DNA of 32,199 nt from an uncultured Variovorax sp. GTDB lineage: Bacteria > Pseudomonadota > Gammaproteobacteria > Burkholderiales > Burkholderiaceae. The stretch's first letter is position 1; each line of letters starts with the position of its first letter. The position numbers and the translations under genes were made by a program. The notes under the pieces are model-generated. The model was not told the origin of the DNA. It saw nothing but the letters and a program-made list of their open reading frames with translations, and ran no database searches. Below are positions 1 to 9,531 of this stretch, in pieces. The stretch spans positions 1 through 32,199 of the forward strand of contig CAMLCW010000009.1 in NCBI GenBank assembly GCA_946478645.1. Direction: 5' to 3'.

Positions 1-545
1 AGCAGCCGCGCGGGCGCCACGCCGAGCTGGCGCGCCGCGGCCTGCAGCAGCACGGGCGCGGGCTTGCGCGCCGCGGCCGTGTCGGCGCCATGCACCCCCG
101 CCATCGCGGGCAGCAGGCCAGCGGCGTCCAGCACGGCGCGTGCCAGCCGGGTCGGCTTGTTGGTGACCACCGCCATCGGCAGCATGCGGCGCAGTCCCGC
201 CACGAGCCCGGCGATGCCTTCGAACACATGGCCGCAGGCCAGCGGCGCCGCGAGCGTGACGGCATCGAAGGTGGTCCTGAGCCGCGCGTGCAGCGCCGCG
301 TCGTCGCCCAGTCCCTGCCGCACCAGCGCCGCGCGGACCAGCGCATCGGGGCCGTCACCGATCCAGGCGCGCACCGTGTCGAGGTCGAAGCGCGCCAGCC
401 CGGCCTCCTCGAGCGCGAGGTTGAGGGCGCGCCGGATGTCGGGTGCGCTGTCGACCAGCGTGCCGTCGAGGTCGAAGGCGACCGCGTCGATGTCCTCGCG
501 CCGCAGCGGCCCGATTGTCAGATTTGGTACAGATTGGCTGCTCAT
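1..545 (-). CDS. cbbZ: Phosphoglycolate phosphatase (CbbZ/Gph type), 3' end cut by window edge
   Basis: HAD-superfamily phosphatase that would hydrolyse 2-phosphoglycolate, the product of RuBisCO's oxygenase side reaction. About 181 codons are visible and the C-terminus lies beyond base 1. The translation starts MSSQSVPNL and has HAD motif I FDLDGTLVDS (nucleophile D25, general acid D27). Motif II follows as VVTNKP, then a motif III-like ARKPAP lysine, which is the arrangement usual for phosphoglycolate phosphatases. The start ATG at 545 lies one base after the TGA of the upstream cbbY gene, so it is the last visible gene of the cbbLSXYZ operon. The first 12 or so codons are more AT-rich than the rest and unlike the family core, so the exact N-terminus is the least certain part. 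The neighbourhood favours cbbZ over a generic gph. Confidence 0.85.
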   Translation of the reverse strand, partial: MSSQSVPNLTIGPLRREDIDAVAFDLDGTLVDSAPDIRRALNLALEEAGLARFDLDTVRAWIGDGPDALVRAALVRQGLGDDAALHARLRTTFDAVTLAAPLACGHVFEGIAGLVAGLRRMLPMAVVTNKPTRLARAVLDAAGLLPAMAGVHGADTAAARKPAPVLLQAAARQLGVAPARL

Positions 546-546
546 G

Positions 547-1356
547 TCATCGGCCCGTCTGGTAGAGCGCCTGCACGGCATTGGGCGGCGGCTGTGCCGT
601 GGCGATGCGCAGCATCTCGTCGACGCCGAGCCATGCGCCCGAGCGCAATTGCCCGCCGGGCTCTCCCGCGAGCGGATCGTCGGGATCGCCGAGCCCGGGC
701 AGCACCAACCCGGCGCCGGCGAAGTCGCTGTCCTCGGTCCAGAAGGTCGGCGTGACCAGCGTCCACAGGCCGGCGCCGAGCGCGGACCGCAGCCCGTTGG
801 CCGAGTCCTCGATCGCGATCGCGCGCTCGGGCGGCACGCCCAGCGTCTCAAGCGCCAGCAGGTAGATGTCGGAGGCCGGCTTCTTCGCGCGCACCTGGTC
901 GCCGCAGGCGATCACGTCGAACATCGAGAGTCCGCAGGCGCCCAGCGTCGACTGCAGCAGCGCATCGATGTTGGCCGCCGAGGTGGTGCTCGCGATGGCC
1001 AGCCGCAGGCCCGCCGCCTGTGCCTCGCGCAGGAAGCGCGGCACGCCGGGGCGCAGGCCGATGCCGCCGCGCCGTGCAATGCCGGTGTAGTGCCGCGTCT
1101 TCACGGCATGGATGGCGGGCACCTGCTCGCACAGGCGCTTCTTCTCGGCCGCGCCGACGCCGGGCAGCCCGTCGATGTAGCCCTTGAGCCGCTCCTTGCC
1201 GCCCGTGATCGCGAGCAGCCGGCGGTACTCGGCCTGTTCCCAGTGCCAGCCCAGGCCGAGCTGGTCGAAGGCCAGGTTGAAGGCCATGCGGTGAACGTCC
1301 TCGGTGTCGGCCAGCGTGCCGTCGACGTCGAACACGAGGGCTTCGACCATGCTCAT
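547..1356 (-). CDS. cbbY: CbbY, HAD phosphatase acting on xylulose-1,5-bisphosphate
   Basis: 269-residue HAD-family phosphatase. Known red-type CbbY proteins dephosphorylate xylulose-1,5-bisphosphate, a RuBisCO misfire product that inhibits the enzyme, so this gene is a RuBisCO maintenance factor. Visible motifs are [10 protein letters not shown] (D10 nucleophile, D12), a motif II IASTTS, a lysine in RAKKPAS (motif III) and IEDSANGL (motif IV acidic residues). A helical cap region lies between residues 20 and 90. The ATG at 1356 overlaps the cbbX stop by four bases (ATGA), implying translational coupling. An internal ATG two codons on is an equally possible start. A one-base gap to cbbZ follows. 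The C-terminal tail after about residue 220 is rich in Gly/Pro and less conserved. Confidence 0.93.
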   Translation of the reverse strand: MSMVEALVFDVDGTLADTEDVHRMAFNLAFDQLGLGWHWEQAEYRRLLAITGGKERLKGYIDGLPGVGAAEKKRLCEQVPAIHAVKTRHYTGIARRGGIGLRPGVPRFLREAQAAGLRLAIASTTSAANIDALLQSTLGACGLSMFDVIACGDQVRAKKPASDIYLLALETLGVPPERAIAIEDSANGLRSALGAGLWTLVTPTFWTEDSDFAGAGLVLPGLGDPDDPLAGEPGGQLRSGAWLGVDEMLRIATAQPPPNAVQALYQTGR

Positions 1357-2282
1357 GACGGTGCTCCTTCGGTGCGTGCGGGCCTCGCGGCGGCGCCGAA
1401 CACGCGGCTCGCGAGGATGTCCGAGGCCTGCAGCGTGCAAAGCTGCTCGCGCGTCAGCACCGCCTCGCTGGCGAACAGGCGCGTGGCCTGGCGCAGCCGG
1501 ATGCGGTCGAGCGCATTGCGGATCGACCGCGCATTGGCGAAGTGCGGCTGCCCGCGGCGCAGCTGCACGTAGCGCGCGAAGGCCGAGGACGCCTCGCCGT
1601 CGAAGCGGTAGTTGAGCCGCGCGAGCATCAGCTCGGCGATCTGCATCAGCTCGGCCTCGCTGTAGTCCGGAAAGTCGATGTGGTGCGCAATGCGCGAGGC
1701 CATCCCCGGGTTGCTGCCGAAGAAGGTGTCCATGCGGTCCTTGTAGCCCGCGAGGATCACCACCAGGTCGTCGCGCTGGTTCTCCATCACCTGCAGCAGG
1801 ATCTCGATCGACTCCTGGCCGTAGTCGCGCTCGTTCTCGGGCCGGTAGAGGTAGTAGGCCTCGTCGATGAAGAGCACGCCGCCCATGGCCTTCTTGATCA
1901 CTTCTCGCGTCTTGGGCGCCGTATGGCCGATGAACTGCCCCACCAGGTCGTCGCGCGTGACCGCCACCAGGTGGCCCTTGCGCACGTAGCCCAGCTGCTT
2001 GAGCACCTCGGCCATGCGCATGGCCACGGTGGTCTTGCCGGTGCCGGGGTTGCCGGTGAAGCACATGTGCAGCGAAGGCGGCTGCGACTGCAGCCCCTCG
2101 GCCGCGCGCAGGCGGTCGATCAGCAGCAGCGCCGCCACGTCGCGGATGCGGCCCTTGACGGGTGCCAGGCCGACCAGCTCGGCGTCGAGCTGGTCGAGCA
2201 GCGCCTTCACGCCCGACGACGCGAAGAGCTCCTTCGGCGCGGCCGGCGATGCCGTGGCGGGCGGGGATTCGGTGGCGTCCAT
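1353..2282 (-). CDS. cbbX: CbbX, AAA+ red-type RuBisCO activase
   Basis: 309-residue AAA+ ATPase that remodels inhibited red-type RuBisCO by engaging the C-terminal tail of CbbL and releasing bound sugar phosphates. Walker A is GNPGTGKT (residues 77-84), Walker B is VLFIDEA (136-142), and a pore-loop-like GQFIGHT lies at 115-121. The length and motif spacing match CbbX. It lies 30 bases after cbbS and overlaps cbbY by four bases. The leader between cbbS and cbbX is unusually purine-rich for this genome (an A/G run at about 2290-2310), which probably supplies the ribosome-binding site. CbbX is normally activated by RuBP and ATP; that is family knowledge, not visible here. Confidence 0.97.
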   Translation of the reverse strand: MDATESPPATASPAAPKELFASSGVKALLDQLDAELVGLAPVKGRIRDVAALLLIDRLRAAEGLQSQPPSLHMCFTGNPGTGKTTVAMRMAEVLKQLGYVRKGHLVAVTRDDLVGQFIGHTAPKTREVIKKAMGGVLFIDEAYYLYRPENERDYGQESIEILLQVMENQRDDLVVILAGYKDRMDTFFGSNPGMASRIAHHIDFPDYSEAELMQIAELMLARLNYRFDGEASSAFARYVQLRRGQPHFANARSIRNALDRIRLRQATRLFASEAVLTREQLCTLQASDILASRVFGAAARPARTEGAPS

Positions 2283-2312
2283 GGCGGCGGCTTTCTTTTC
2301 TTTTTCTTCTGC

Positions 2313-2741
2313 TCAACCGCCGGTGTAGCGGCTGCCTTCGGGCCGCTGCTGCGCCGCGTAGCTTTCGATGCTGTAGCGCAGCGTGCGGCCCGCCTCCTCG
2401 GTGCGGATCAGCCGGAAGCCCGGCTCGTGGGCCGGCCGGTTGACGATGAAGGACATCACCACCGACTCGGTGCCGTGCGTCGAGTCGAAGGCCGTCACGC
2501 GGATGTACTGCTGGGGAAATGTCTTGCGGCAGGCGGCCAGTTCGAGCATCACGCCGGCCGCATCCTGGATGTCGAACATCGGGTTGCCGAACATCTCCCA
2601 GAACGTGTTGCGCGGATGCGGATCGTCGGTGTATTCGAGGCCGATGGCCCAGCCCTTGTCGAGGCAGTAGGCGACCTGGCGGCGGATCTGCTCGTCGCTG
2701 AGGTCGGGCAGGAAGGAAAAGGTGCCTTGGGTGATGCGCAT
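2313..2741 (-). CDS. cbbS: RuBisCO small subunit, red type
   Basis: 142-residue small subunit of form I RuBisCO. The start MRITQGTFSFLPDLSDEQI and the segment WAIGLEYTDDPHPRNTFWEMFGNPMFD are typical of red-type (form IC) CbbS. The C-terminal extension beyond about residue 100 is the additional beta-hairpin region seen in red-type subunits. The start ATG at 2741 is preceded by a GAGGAGC Shine-Dalgarno about 5 bases upstream. It follows cbbL by 32 bases and precedes cbbX. It caps the L8 core to form the L8S8 enzyme in the cytoplasm. Confidence 0.97.
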   Translation of the reverse strand: MRITQGTFSFLPDLSDEQIRRQVAYCLDKGWAIGLEYTDDPHPRNTFWEMFGNPMFDIQDAAGVMLELAACRKTFPQQYIRVTAFDSTHGTESVVMSFIVNRPAHEPGFRLIRTEEAGRTLRYSIESYAAQQRPEGSRYTGG

Positions 2742-2773
2742 GGCGTTGCTCCTCGGGTGGAAACGGCGAAAGG

Positions 2774-4306
<1,533 letters not shown>

Positions 4307-4313
4307 TCACCGA

Positions 4314-4336
4314 TTAGGAAAAATCAAATCTTTTGA
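4314..4336. promoter_or_regulatory. Candidate CbbR operator (TNA-N7-TNA repeats)
   Basis: Between the divergent cbbL and cbbR genes, three TNA half-sites recur with 10-base periodicity: TTA (4314-4316), TCA (4324-4326) and TGA (4334-4336), each separated by seven bases. TNA-N7-TNA is the published CbbR recognition pattern. An additional inverted repeat CGGTGA/TCACCG (4284-4289 and 4307-4312) lies nearer cbbL. The remainder of 4241-4368 shows no other clear element. I see no convincing sigma70 promoter for cbbL itself. Confidence 0.55.
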
Positions 4337-4361
4337 CATTGGCATTTGCCAAACCTAATAT
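4333..4361 (+). promoter_or_regulatory. Sigma70-like promoter of cbbR
   Basis: TTGACA (4333-4338) and TAATAT (4356-4361) are separated by exactly 17 bases and point towards cbbR. This is the best sigma70 match noticed in the window. The expected transcription start, about seven bases after the -10 box, falls at or next to the A of the cbbR ATG (4369), so the mRNA may be leaderless. The spacer holds the perfect palindrome TTGGCA-TT-TGCCAA (4339-4352), which also satisfies T-N11-A. A LysR protein bound there would block its own promoter. Confidence 0.65.
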
Positions 4362-4368
4362 CGTCGGC

Positions 4369-5343
4369 ATGCCCCTCACTCGACACGCGAGCTTTCGGCA
4401 GCTCGCCACCTTCCATGCCGTGGCGCGGCTCGGCAGCGTGTCGCTCGCCGCCGACGAGATGCACCTCACGCAGCCTGCGGTATCGATCCAGATCGGCACG
4501 CTCGAGGAGTCGGCCGGCGCGCCGCTGCTGCAGCGCACCGGCCGCGGCATCCGGCTCACCGAGGCGGGCGAGCTGCTGGCCGGCTATGCGGGCCGCATCC
4601 TCGAGCTGTGGCGCGAGGCCGGCGACGAGATGGCCATGCTGCAGGGCGTGTTCTCGGGCACGCTGCGCGTGGGCGCGATCACCACGGCCGAATACCTGCT
4701 GCCGCCGATCCTGGTCAACTTCGCGCGCGAGCATCCGAAGGTCAAGGTCAAGCTGCAGGTCGGCAACCGCGACGAGATCGTGCGCCTGCTCGCCGGACAG
4801 GAGATCGACCTCGCCATCATGGGCCGCCCGCCGGCCGAGCTGAAGACCGCGTCGAGCGCCTTCGCCCGGCATCCCATGGCATTTCTCGCGGCGCCGGGCC
4901 ATCCGCTGATGACGGCGGCCCGGCCCAGCCTCGCCATGGTGTCGGACACGCGCATGCTGGTGCGCGAGCGCGGTTCGGGCACGCGCACCACGGTCGAGCG
5001 GCTGTTCAAGGACCAGGGGCTGCCGTTTCGCATCGGCTCGGAGCTGTCGAGCAACGAGGCGATCAAGCAGATGTGCGCCGCGGGCTTCGGCATCGCCTTC
5101 CTGTCGATGCACACCTGCGTGCTCGAGATGAACGCCGGCCTGCTCGCCGTGCTGCCGGTGCCGGGCAATCCGGTCGTGCGCGACTGGTACGTGATGCACC
5201 TGGCCTCGCGCCAGCTGCCCCAGGTGGCGCTGGCCTTCGAGGACTACCTGCGCGCCAACGGGCAGGCGCAGATCGATGCGCAGCTCGGGCCGATGCCCAC
5301 GGGACGTGCGCCGGCACGCAAGCGCGCTGTGCGGCGGGCCTGA
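4369..5343 (+). CDS. cbbR: CbbR, LysR-type regulator of the cbb operon
   Basis: 324-residue LysR-family transcription factor. The N-terminal winged helix-turn-helix spans roughly residues 8-66 (FRQLATFHAVARLGSVS, then AADEMHLTQPAVS), followed by an effector-binding periplasmic-binding-protein-like domain (LRVGAITTAEYLLPPIL onward). Its divergent position from cbbL is the standard CbbR arrangement. An upstream in-frame TTG at 4333 would add 12 residues but lies inside the -35 hexamer, so the ATG at 4369 is preferred. No Shine-Dalgarno is visible, which fits a leaderless message. The C-terminus (PTGRAPARKRAVRRA) is a basic tail. It ends 10 bases from the convergent TonB receptor gene with no obvious terminator between them. 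Confidence 0.93.
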   Translation: MPLTRHASFRQLATFHAVARLGSVSLAADEMHLTQPAVSIQIGTLEESAGAPLLQRTGRGIRLTEAGELLAGYAGRILELWREAGDEMAMLQGVFSGTLRVGAITTAEYLLPPILVNFAREHPKVKVKLQVGNRDEIVRLLAGQEIDLAIMGRPPAELKTASSAFARHPMAFLAAPGHPLMTAARPSLAMVSDTRMLVRERGSGTRTTVERLFKDQGLPFRIGSELSSNEAIKQMCAAGFGIAFLSMHTCVLEMNAGLLAVLPVPGNPVVRDWYVMHLASRQLPQVALAFEDYLRANGQAQIDAQLGPMPTGRAPARKRAVRRA

Positions 5344-5353
5344 GGCAGGCCCC

Positions 5354-7660
5354 TCAAACCCCCAGCTGCACCCGCACCCCCACCCACACCGAACGCGGCG
5401 CCCCCGGCCCCACGAACTGCGCGTTGCGCCATTCGTCCGGCGCGGCGACCGCACCCGCCGCGTCGAGCGCGTTGTGCCCCAGCTGCCCGGCGGTCGCATA
5501 GCGCCGGTCGAACACGTTCGCCACCTTGGCGAAGAGCTCCACGTGGCGGCCCAGCTTCCAGCGCGTCGTCAGGTCGAGCAAGGCATAGCCGCCGATGCGG
5601 CCGCTGCCGCTGAAGTCGGTGCCGTCGGGCATGTGCAGCCCGTTCTCGTTGCCGCGCACGGTCTGGCTCGAATACGCGCGGTACTGCGCGCCGAGCGTCC
5701 ACGCGGGCGTGACGCGCCAGTCGACATTGAACTTGAGCGCATGCGCGGGCAGGCCCGGCAGCCGGTCGCCACGGCGCAGCGCGATCTCGCCCTCGCCGGC
5801 GCATGCCGGGCTGGCCTCGGCGCTGCTGTTGGCCTCGGACACGAGGCAGGCCGGACCGCCGTAGCGCGCGCGCAGGTAGCTGTACGACAGCGACCAGTCG
5901 ACGCTCTCGGTCTGCTGCGACAGGCCCAGTTCGACGCCCTGGCGCAGCGTGCGGCCGAAGTTGCTGAAGTAGCCGCGCGAGAGGCCGCTGCTGATGAACA
6001 GCAGGTCGTCCTTGTTGACGGTGCGGAAGACCGACGCATTCCAGCGCAGGCCCGCAGCCAGCGTGCCGCGCAGGCCGGTCTCGAAGGTCTGCGACACCAC
6101 CTGCTTGAGCGGCGGGTCGGCCTGCAGCGCGTTCGGCAGCACGCAGGCATTTTCCGGGTCGGAGCAACCGAGCTCGATCGGGCTCGGCGCGCGACTGCCC
6201 TGGCTCCAGCCACCGTAGGCCGTGAGCGAGGGCGTGACCTGCCAGGTCAGGCCGATGGCGGGATTGAACCTGCGGTAGCGGCCCTCGCCGTCGAGCTTCG
6301 TGTCCAGGCCGAGGAAGGCGCGCCCATCGTCGCGCGTCGAGACGCGCGTGTCGTTGTAGCGGCCCGATAGGCTCAGCTGCAGGTCGGGGCGCAGCGCGAT
6401 CAGGTCCGACACATACACGCTCGCGGTGCGGCTGCGGCCCGAGATCATCGCATCGGGCTCGGCCTCCTCGAGCGGCACCACCGCGCGCGTCGCGTCGAGA
6501 AAACCTTCCGACTCGGTCTGCAGGAAGCGCGTGCGTGCGCGGTCCACCGAGGCGCCGACCGTGAGCTGGTGGATGCCCGTCGTGAAGGTGGTCTGCAGCG
6601 CCACGCCCTCGCCGCGCTGGCGCGTGAAGGTGCGGTTCTCCACCCCGGTCGCATCGTTCTCGGGCGGCTCGAAGTCGTCGTTCAGGTCCCCGTTGAGAGT
6701 GCCGTACTGCGAGCGGCGCGCGTAGGCCGTCATCGCGATCGTCTGCACGTCGCTCACGCGGTAGCTCGCATTGAGCGTGAGCATCGACATGCGGTTGTCG
6801 GTGCGGTCGGGCCGGGTGTAGACCTGCCGGCGGTCGCGCAGCAGCATCGATTCGGGCAGCAGCCCGTTGCCCACGAGCCGGTTGTCGCCATGGCTGTAGC
6901 TCAGGTCCCACGAGAACCCGCCGCTGTCGTTGCCCACCTTGGCGAAGAGCTGCCGCACGCGCGAGGGCGAATGGTGGCGCCACCCGTCCTCGTTGAGCCC
7001 GCCGAAGGCCAGGAACAGGTGCCCGGTCTCGCCGAGCTTGCGGCCATGCGTGAGTTCGGTGCTCACGCGGCCGAAGGAGCCGGCCTGCAGCTCGAAGCCG
7101 GTGCCCGGGTGCGTGTCGCCGCGCTTGGTCGTCAGCGACAGCGCGCCGCCCAGCGTGTTGAGCCCGAACAGCGGGTTGGAGCCCGGCAGCAGCGTGATGC
7201 TCGAGATCGCGGCGCGCGGGATCAGGTCCCAGTTCACCACGTCGCCGAAGGGTTCGTTGATGCGAACGCCGTCCTGGTACACCGACAGGCCCTGCGGCGT
7301 CCCGAGCACCGGGCTCGCGCTGAAGCCGCGGTAGTTCACGTCGGCCTGGTACGGGTTGCCCTGGACCTCGTTGACATTCACGCTCGGCAACTGCGTGGCC
7401 ATGAATTCCGGCAGGTTCAGGCTTTGCGCGCGGCGCAGGTCGCGGTCGCTCGCGGTCTGCACGTTCGACGGCACCTGGTCCCGCGGCACCTCGATGCCGG
7501 GCACGGGCGTGGTGCCGACCACCTCCACGGTCGGCAGGCTGCCCGGCTGCGCGGGGGCCTGCGGCTGTGGCTGCGTCTGTCCTGCGAGCGGCCAGGACGC
7601 CGCCGCCACGGCCAGGCCGAGCAGGTGGCGGCGCCCCGGCTTGCGATTCGAACTGTTCAC
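5354..7660 (-). CDS. TonB-dependent outer-membrane receptor
   Basis: 768-residue outer-membrane transporter. A signal peptide (RRHLLGLAVAAASWPLAG) is followed by a TonB-box-like TVEVVGT and a plug domain with NYRGFSASPV and YQDGVRINEPFGDVVNWDLIP. A 22-strand-type barrel rich in alternating aromatic segments follows. The last residues (VWVGVRVQLGV) end in Val rather than the usual aromatic. It is the last gene of the operon that begins with the PQQ-associated ABC transporter, directly after the Bug protein. The substrate is not identifiable from sequence. Because lanthanide-chelate receptors are TonB proteins and this one is coupled to a XoxF locus, a metal-chelate or cofactor is plausible, but a siderophore receptor is equally possible. 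Start chosen at GTG 7660 because of the RBS spacing; an ATG at 7666 would add two codons. Confidence 0.88.
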   Translation of the reverse strand: MNSSNRKPGRRHLLGLAVAAASWPLAGQTQPQPQAPAQPGSLPTVEVVGTTPVPGIEVPRDQVPSNVQTASDRDLRRAQSLNLPEFMATQLPSVNVNEVQGNPYQADVNYRGFSASPVLGTPQGLSVYQDGVRINEPFGDVVNWDLIPRAAISSITLLPGSNPLFGLNTLGGALSLTTKRGDTHPGTGFELQAGSFGRVSTELTHGRKLGETGHLFLAFGGLNEDGWRHHSPSRVRQLFAKVGNDSGGFSWDLSYSHGDNRLVGNGLLPESMLLRDRRQVYTRPDRTDNRMSMLTLNASYRVSDVQTIAMTAYARRSQYGTLNGDLNDDFEPPENDATGVENRTFTRQRGEGVALQTTFTTGIHQLTVGASVDRARTRFLQTESEGFLDATRAVVPLEEAEPDAMISGRSRTASVYVSDLIALRPDLQLSLSGRYNDTRVSTRDDGRAFLGLDTKLDGEGRYRRFNPAIGLTWQVTPSLTAYGGWSQGSRAPSPIELGCSDPENACVLPNALQADPPLKQVVSQTFETGLRGTLAAGLRWNASVFRTVNKDDLLFISSGLSRGYFSNFGRTLRQGVELGLSQQTESVDWSLSYSYLRARYGGPACLVSEANSSAEASPACAGEGEIALRRGDRLPGLPAHALKFNVDWRVTPAWTLGAQYRAYSSQTVRGNENGLHMPDGTDFSGSGRIGGYALLDLTTRWKLGRHVELFAKVANVFDRRYATAGQLGHNALDAAGAVAAPDEWRNAQFVGPGAPRSVWVGVRVQLGV

Positions 7661-7667
7661 GGACATT

Positions 7668-7673
7668 CCTCCT
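7668..7673 (-). promoter_or_regulatory. Shine-Dalgarno that decides the TonB receptor start
   Basis: A perfect AGGAGG on the minus strand overlaps the stop of the preceding Bug gene. It lies seven bases before GTG 7660 but only one base before ATG 7666, so ribosome spacing favours the GTG as the true start. Confidence 0.6.
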
Positions 7674-8644
7674 CAGGTTCCGGTGCGCGTGAGGCCGAGC
7701 TTCTCCACGTTGGCGCGCTCCTGCGCATAGATCTCGCGGCACGACTGCGCGTACGCCTCGGGGCCGAGGTAGTCGACCTCCTGGTCGTACTTGGCGATCT
7801 CGTCCTTGAAGCGCGCGTCGAACATCGCCTTCTTGAAGGCGTCGTGCAGCACCTCGACCACATGGCGCGGCAGCCCGCGCGGGCCGACCAGCCCGAACGG
7901 CGACTTGGCCACGATGTCGAAGCCGAGCTCGCGCAGCACCGGCACCTGCGGCCAGCGCCTGGAGCGCTCGCCCGAGAAGATCGCGAGCAGCCGCAGCGAC
8001 CCTGAATCGACGGCCGGCCCGAAGCCGGTCGAATTGACGCCGGCCATCACCTGGCCGCCCGCGATCGCATTCAGCTGCTCGGACGTGCCCTTGTACGGCA
8101 CGTGGATGTAGCGCAGGCCGCGCGCGGTGAACAGCGCCTCGAGCACCATGTGCGGCGTGGTGCCGATGCCGTTGGTGGCGATGGTCAGCTCGCCCGGCCG
8201 CGCGCGTGCGAACGCGAACATGTCCTCGAGCGATTGCACCGGGCTCGCGGCCGCGACCAGCATGCCGAAGGTCACGCTCGACACCTGGACGATCGGCGTC
8301 ACGTCGCGGATCGGATCCCACAGCACCTTCTGCACATGCGGCGCGCGGAACACCGGCTGCGGCATCTGCGCGATGGTGTAGCCGTCGGGCCGCGCCTGCT
8401 GCAGCACCGGCATGGCCAGCGTGCCGCCCGCGCCGCCGCGGTTCTCGGTCAGCACCGGCTGGCCGAGCGGCACCGCGGCCAGGTCGGCCAGCACGCGCAG
8501 CGAGATGTCGGTGGCGCCGCCCGCGGGCCAGGGCACCCAGAGCGTCACGGGCCGCGAGGGAAACGGCTCGGTCGAGGCCGGCGCCGGCAGCGCGGCCGCC
8601 CACGCGAGCGCGGCGCCCGCCTGCAGCAATCTGCGGCGTTTCAC
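7673..8644 (-). CDS. Bug/TctC-family periplasmic substrate-binding protein
   Basis: 323-residue exported protein of the Bug (TctC) family, which binds small carboxylates and other organic solutes in the periplasm of Burkholderiales. An N-terminal KRRRLLQAGAALAWAAALPAPAS signal is followed by PFPSRPVTLWVPWPAGGATD and ENRGGAGGT, the family ligand-loop hallmarks, and PYKGTSEQLNAIAGGQV. It starts with GTG at 8644, overlapping the permease stop by four bases (GTGA). It is followed by the TonB receptor, whose Shine-Dalgarno overlaps its stop. No TctA/TctB membrane partners are nearby, which is common for orphan Bug proteins. Its presence inside a PQQ-associated ABC operon suggests a binding role in the same process, but the ligand is unknown. 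Confidence 0.92.
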   Translation of the reverse strand: MKRRRLLQAGAALAWAAALPAPASTEPFPSRPVTLWVPWPAGGATDISLRVLADLAAVPLGQPVLTENRGGAGGTLAMPVLQQARPDGYTIAQMPQPVFRAPHVQKVLWDPIRDVTPIVQVSSVTFGMLVAAASPVQSLEDMFAFARARPGELTIATNGIGTTPHMVLEALFTARGLRYIHVPYKGTSEQLNAIAGGQVMAGVNSTGFGPAVDSGSLRLLAIFSGERSRRWPQVPVLRELGFDIVAKSPFGLVGPRGLPRHVVEVLHDAFKKAMFDARFKDEIAKYDQEVDYLGPEAYAQSCREIYAQERANVEKLGLTRTGT

Positions 8645-9531
8645 GTGCCGCCTCCCCGCTTGGCCAGCCCGCCGAAGCCGCGCTGCGGGTCGTAGCCCCA
8701 GCAGGCCAGGCCGAAGAACACCACCAGGCAGCCCAGCACCACGTACGGCGCCAGGCCCGGGTCCTTGCCGTAGAGCGCGAAGCGCACCCACTCGACCGCG
8801 TAGGTGAAGGGGTTGAACCGCGCCAGCTGGTAGACCCACCCGGCGCCCGACTCCTGCAGCTTCCACAGCGGGTAGAGCGCGGTCGAGAGGAAGTACATCG
8901 GGAAGATCACGAAGTTCATCGTCCCGGCGAAGTTCTCGAGCTGCTTGATGTGCACCGACAACAGCAGCCCGAGCGCGCCCAGCATCAGCGCACCGGCCGC
9001 CAGCGCGAGCAGCGCATGCAGGGCCGACGCCGACAAGAGCGGCAGCTCGGTGCCGATGGCGGCCGCCACCGCCACGAAGACCAGCGCCTGCAGCACCGAC
9101 AGCAGCGCGGTCGCGCAGAGCTTGGAGAACAGCAGCCAGGGGCGCGGCAGCGGCGCGGTGAGCAGCAGCCGCATCAGCCCCATTTCGCGGTCGTAGACCA
9201 TGGCGAGCGACGACTGCATGCCGTTGAACAGCAGCACCATGCCGACCAGCCCCGGCACGATGTAGACGTCGTAGGGGATGTAGGTGTCGTAGGGCTCGAC
9301 GATCGCCACGCCGAACACGTTGCGAAAGCCCGCCGCGAACACCGCGAGCCACAGCAGCGGCCGCACCAGCGCCGACACCAGGCGGCCGGTCTGCTGCGAG
9401 AACTTGTAGAGCTCGCGCAGCACGATGGCGCGCAACGCCTGCAGCGCATGCGCCGGCCCGCGGCGCGGCGCCGGTGCGGCGGGCTGCGCGTCGGCGCCGG
9501 ATGCGGCCTTCATCAGCGCGCCACCGGACAT
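8641..9531 (-). CDS. ABC-2 type permease of the PQQ-dependent alcohol oxidation system
   Basis: 296-residue inner-membrane permease of the ABC-2 (DrrB/NodJ-like) family with about six hydrophobic segments (LLWLAVFAAGF, VYIVPGLVGMVLLFNGM, VLQALVFVAVAAAIG, LLALAAGALMLGALGLLLS, MNFVIFPMYFLSTALYPL, YVVLGCLVVFFGLACWG). The conserved YDREMGLMRLLLTAPLPR cytoplasmic loop is clear. With the ATPase (11683-12546), propeller and binding protein it matches the transporter that recurs beside PQQ-dependent alcohol dehydrogenases (PedC-like permease). ABC-2 families usually export, so the direction and substrate are unresolved. Start ATG 9531 has GGAG five bases upstream; ATG 9513 is an alternative that would abut the preceding stop. 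Confidence 0.88.
   Translation of the reverse strand: MSGGALMKAASGADAQPAAPAPRRGPAHALQALRAIVLRELYKFSQQTGRLVSALVRPLLWLAVFAAGFRNVFGVAIVEPYDTYIPYDVYIVPGLVGMVLLFNGMQSSLAMVYDREMGLMRLLLTAPLPRPWLLFSKLCATALLSVLQALVFVAVAAAIGTELPLLSASALHALLALAAGALMLGALGLLLSVHIKQLENFAGTMNFVIFPMYFLSTALYPLWKLQESGAGWVYQLARFNPFTYAVEWVRFALYGKDPGLAPYVVLGCLVVFFGLACWGYDPQRGFGGLAKRGGGT

Noticed and set aside
64..1572. A 502-codon plus-strand frame over cbbZ-cbbY-cbbX
   Set aside because: Antisense to three recognised genes, with low-complexity Ser/Ala/Arg content and no family resemblance.
4333..4368. Upstream TTG start for cbbR adding 12 residues
   Set aside because: The TTG is part of a near-perfect -35 box and the extra residues are not LysR-like. 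ATG 4369 fits the family N-terminus.
5244..8603. A 1119-codon open frame on the minus strand
   Set aside because: It runs out of frame through the well-supported TonB receptor and Bug genes, is dominated by Arg/Ala/Gly, and has no recognisable domain. It is a high-GC shadow.
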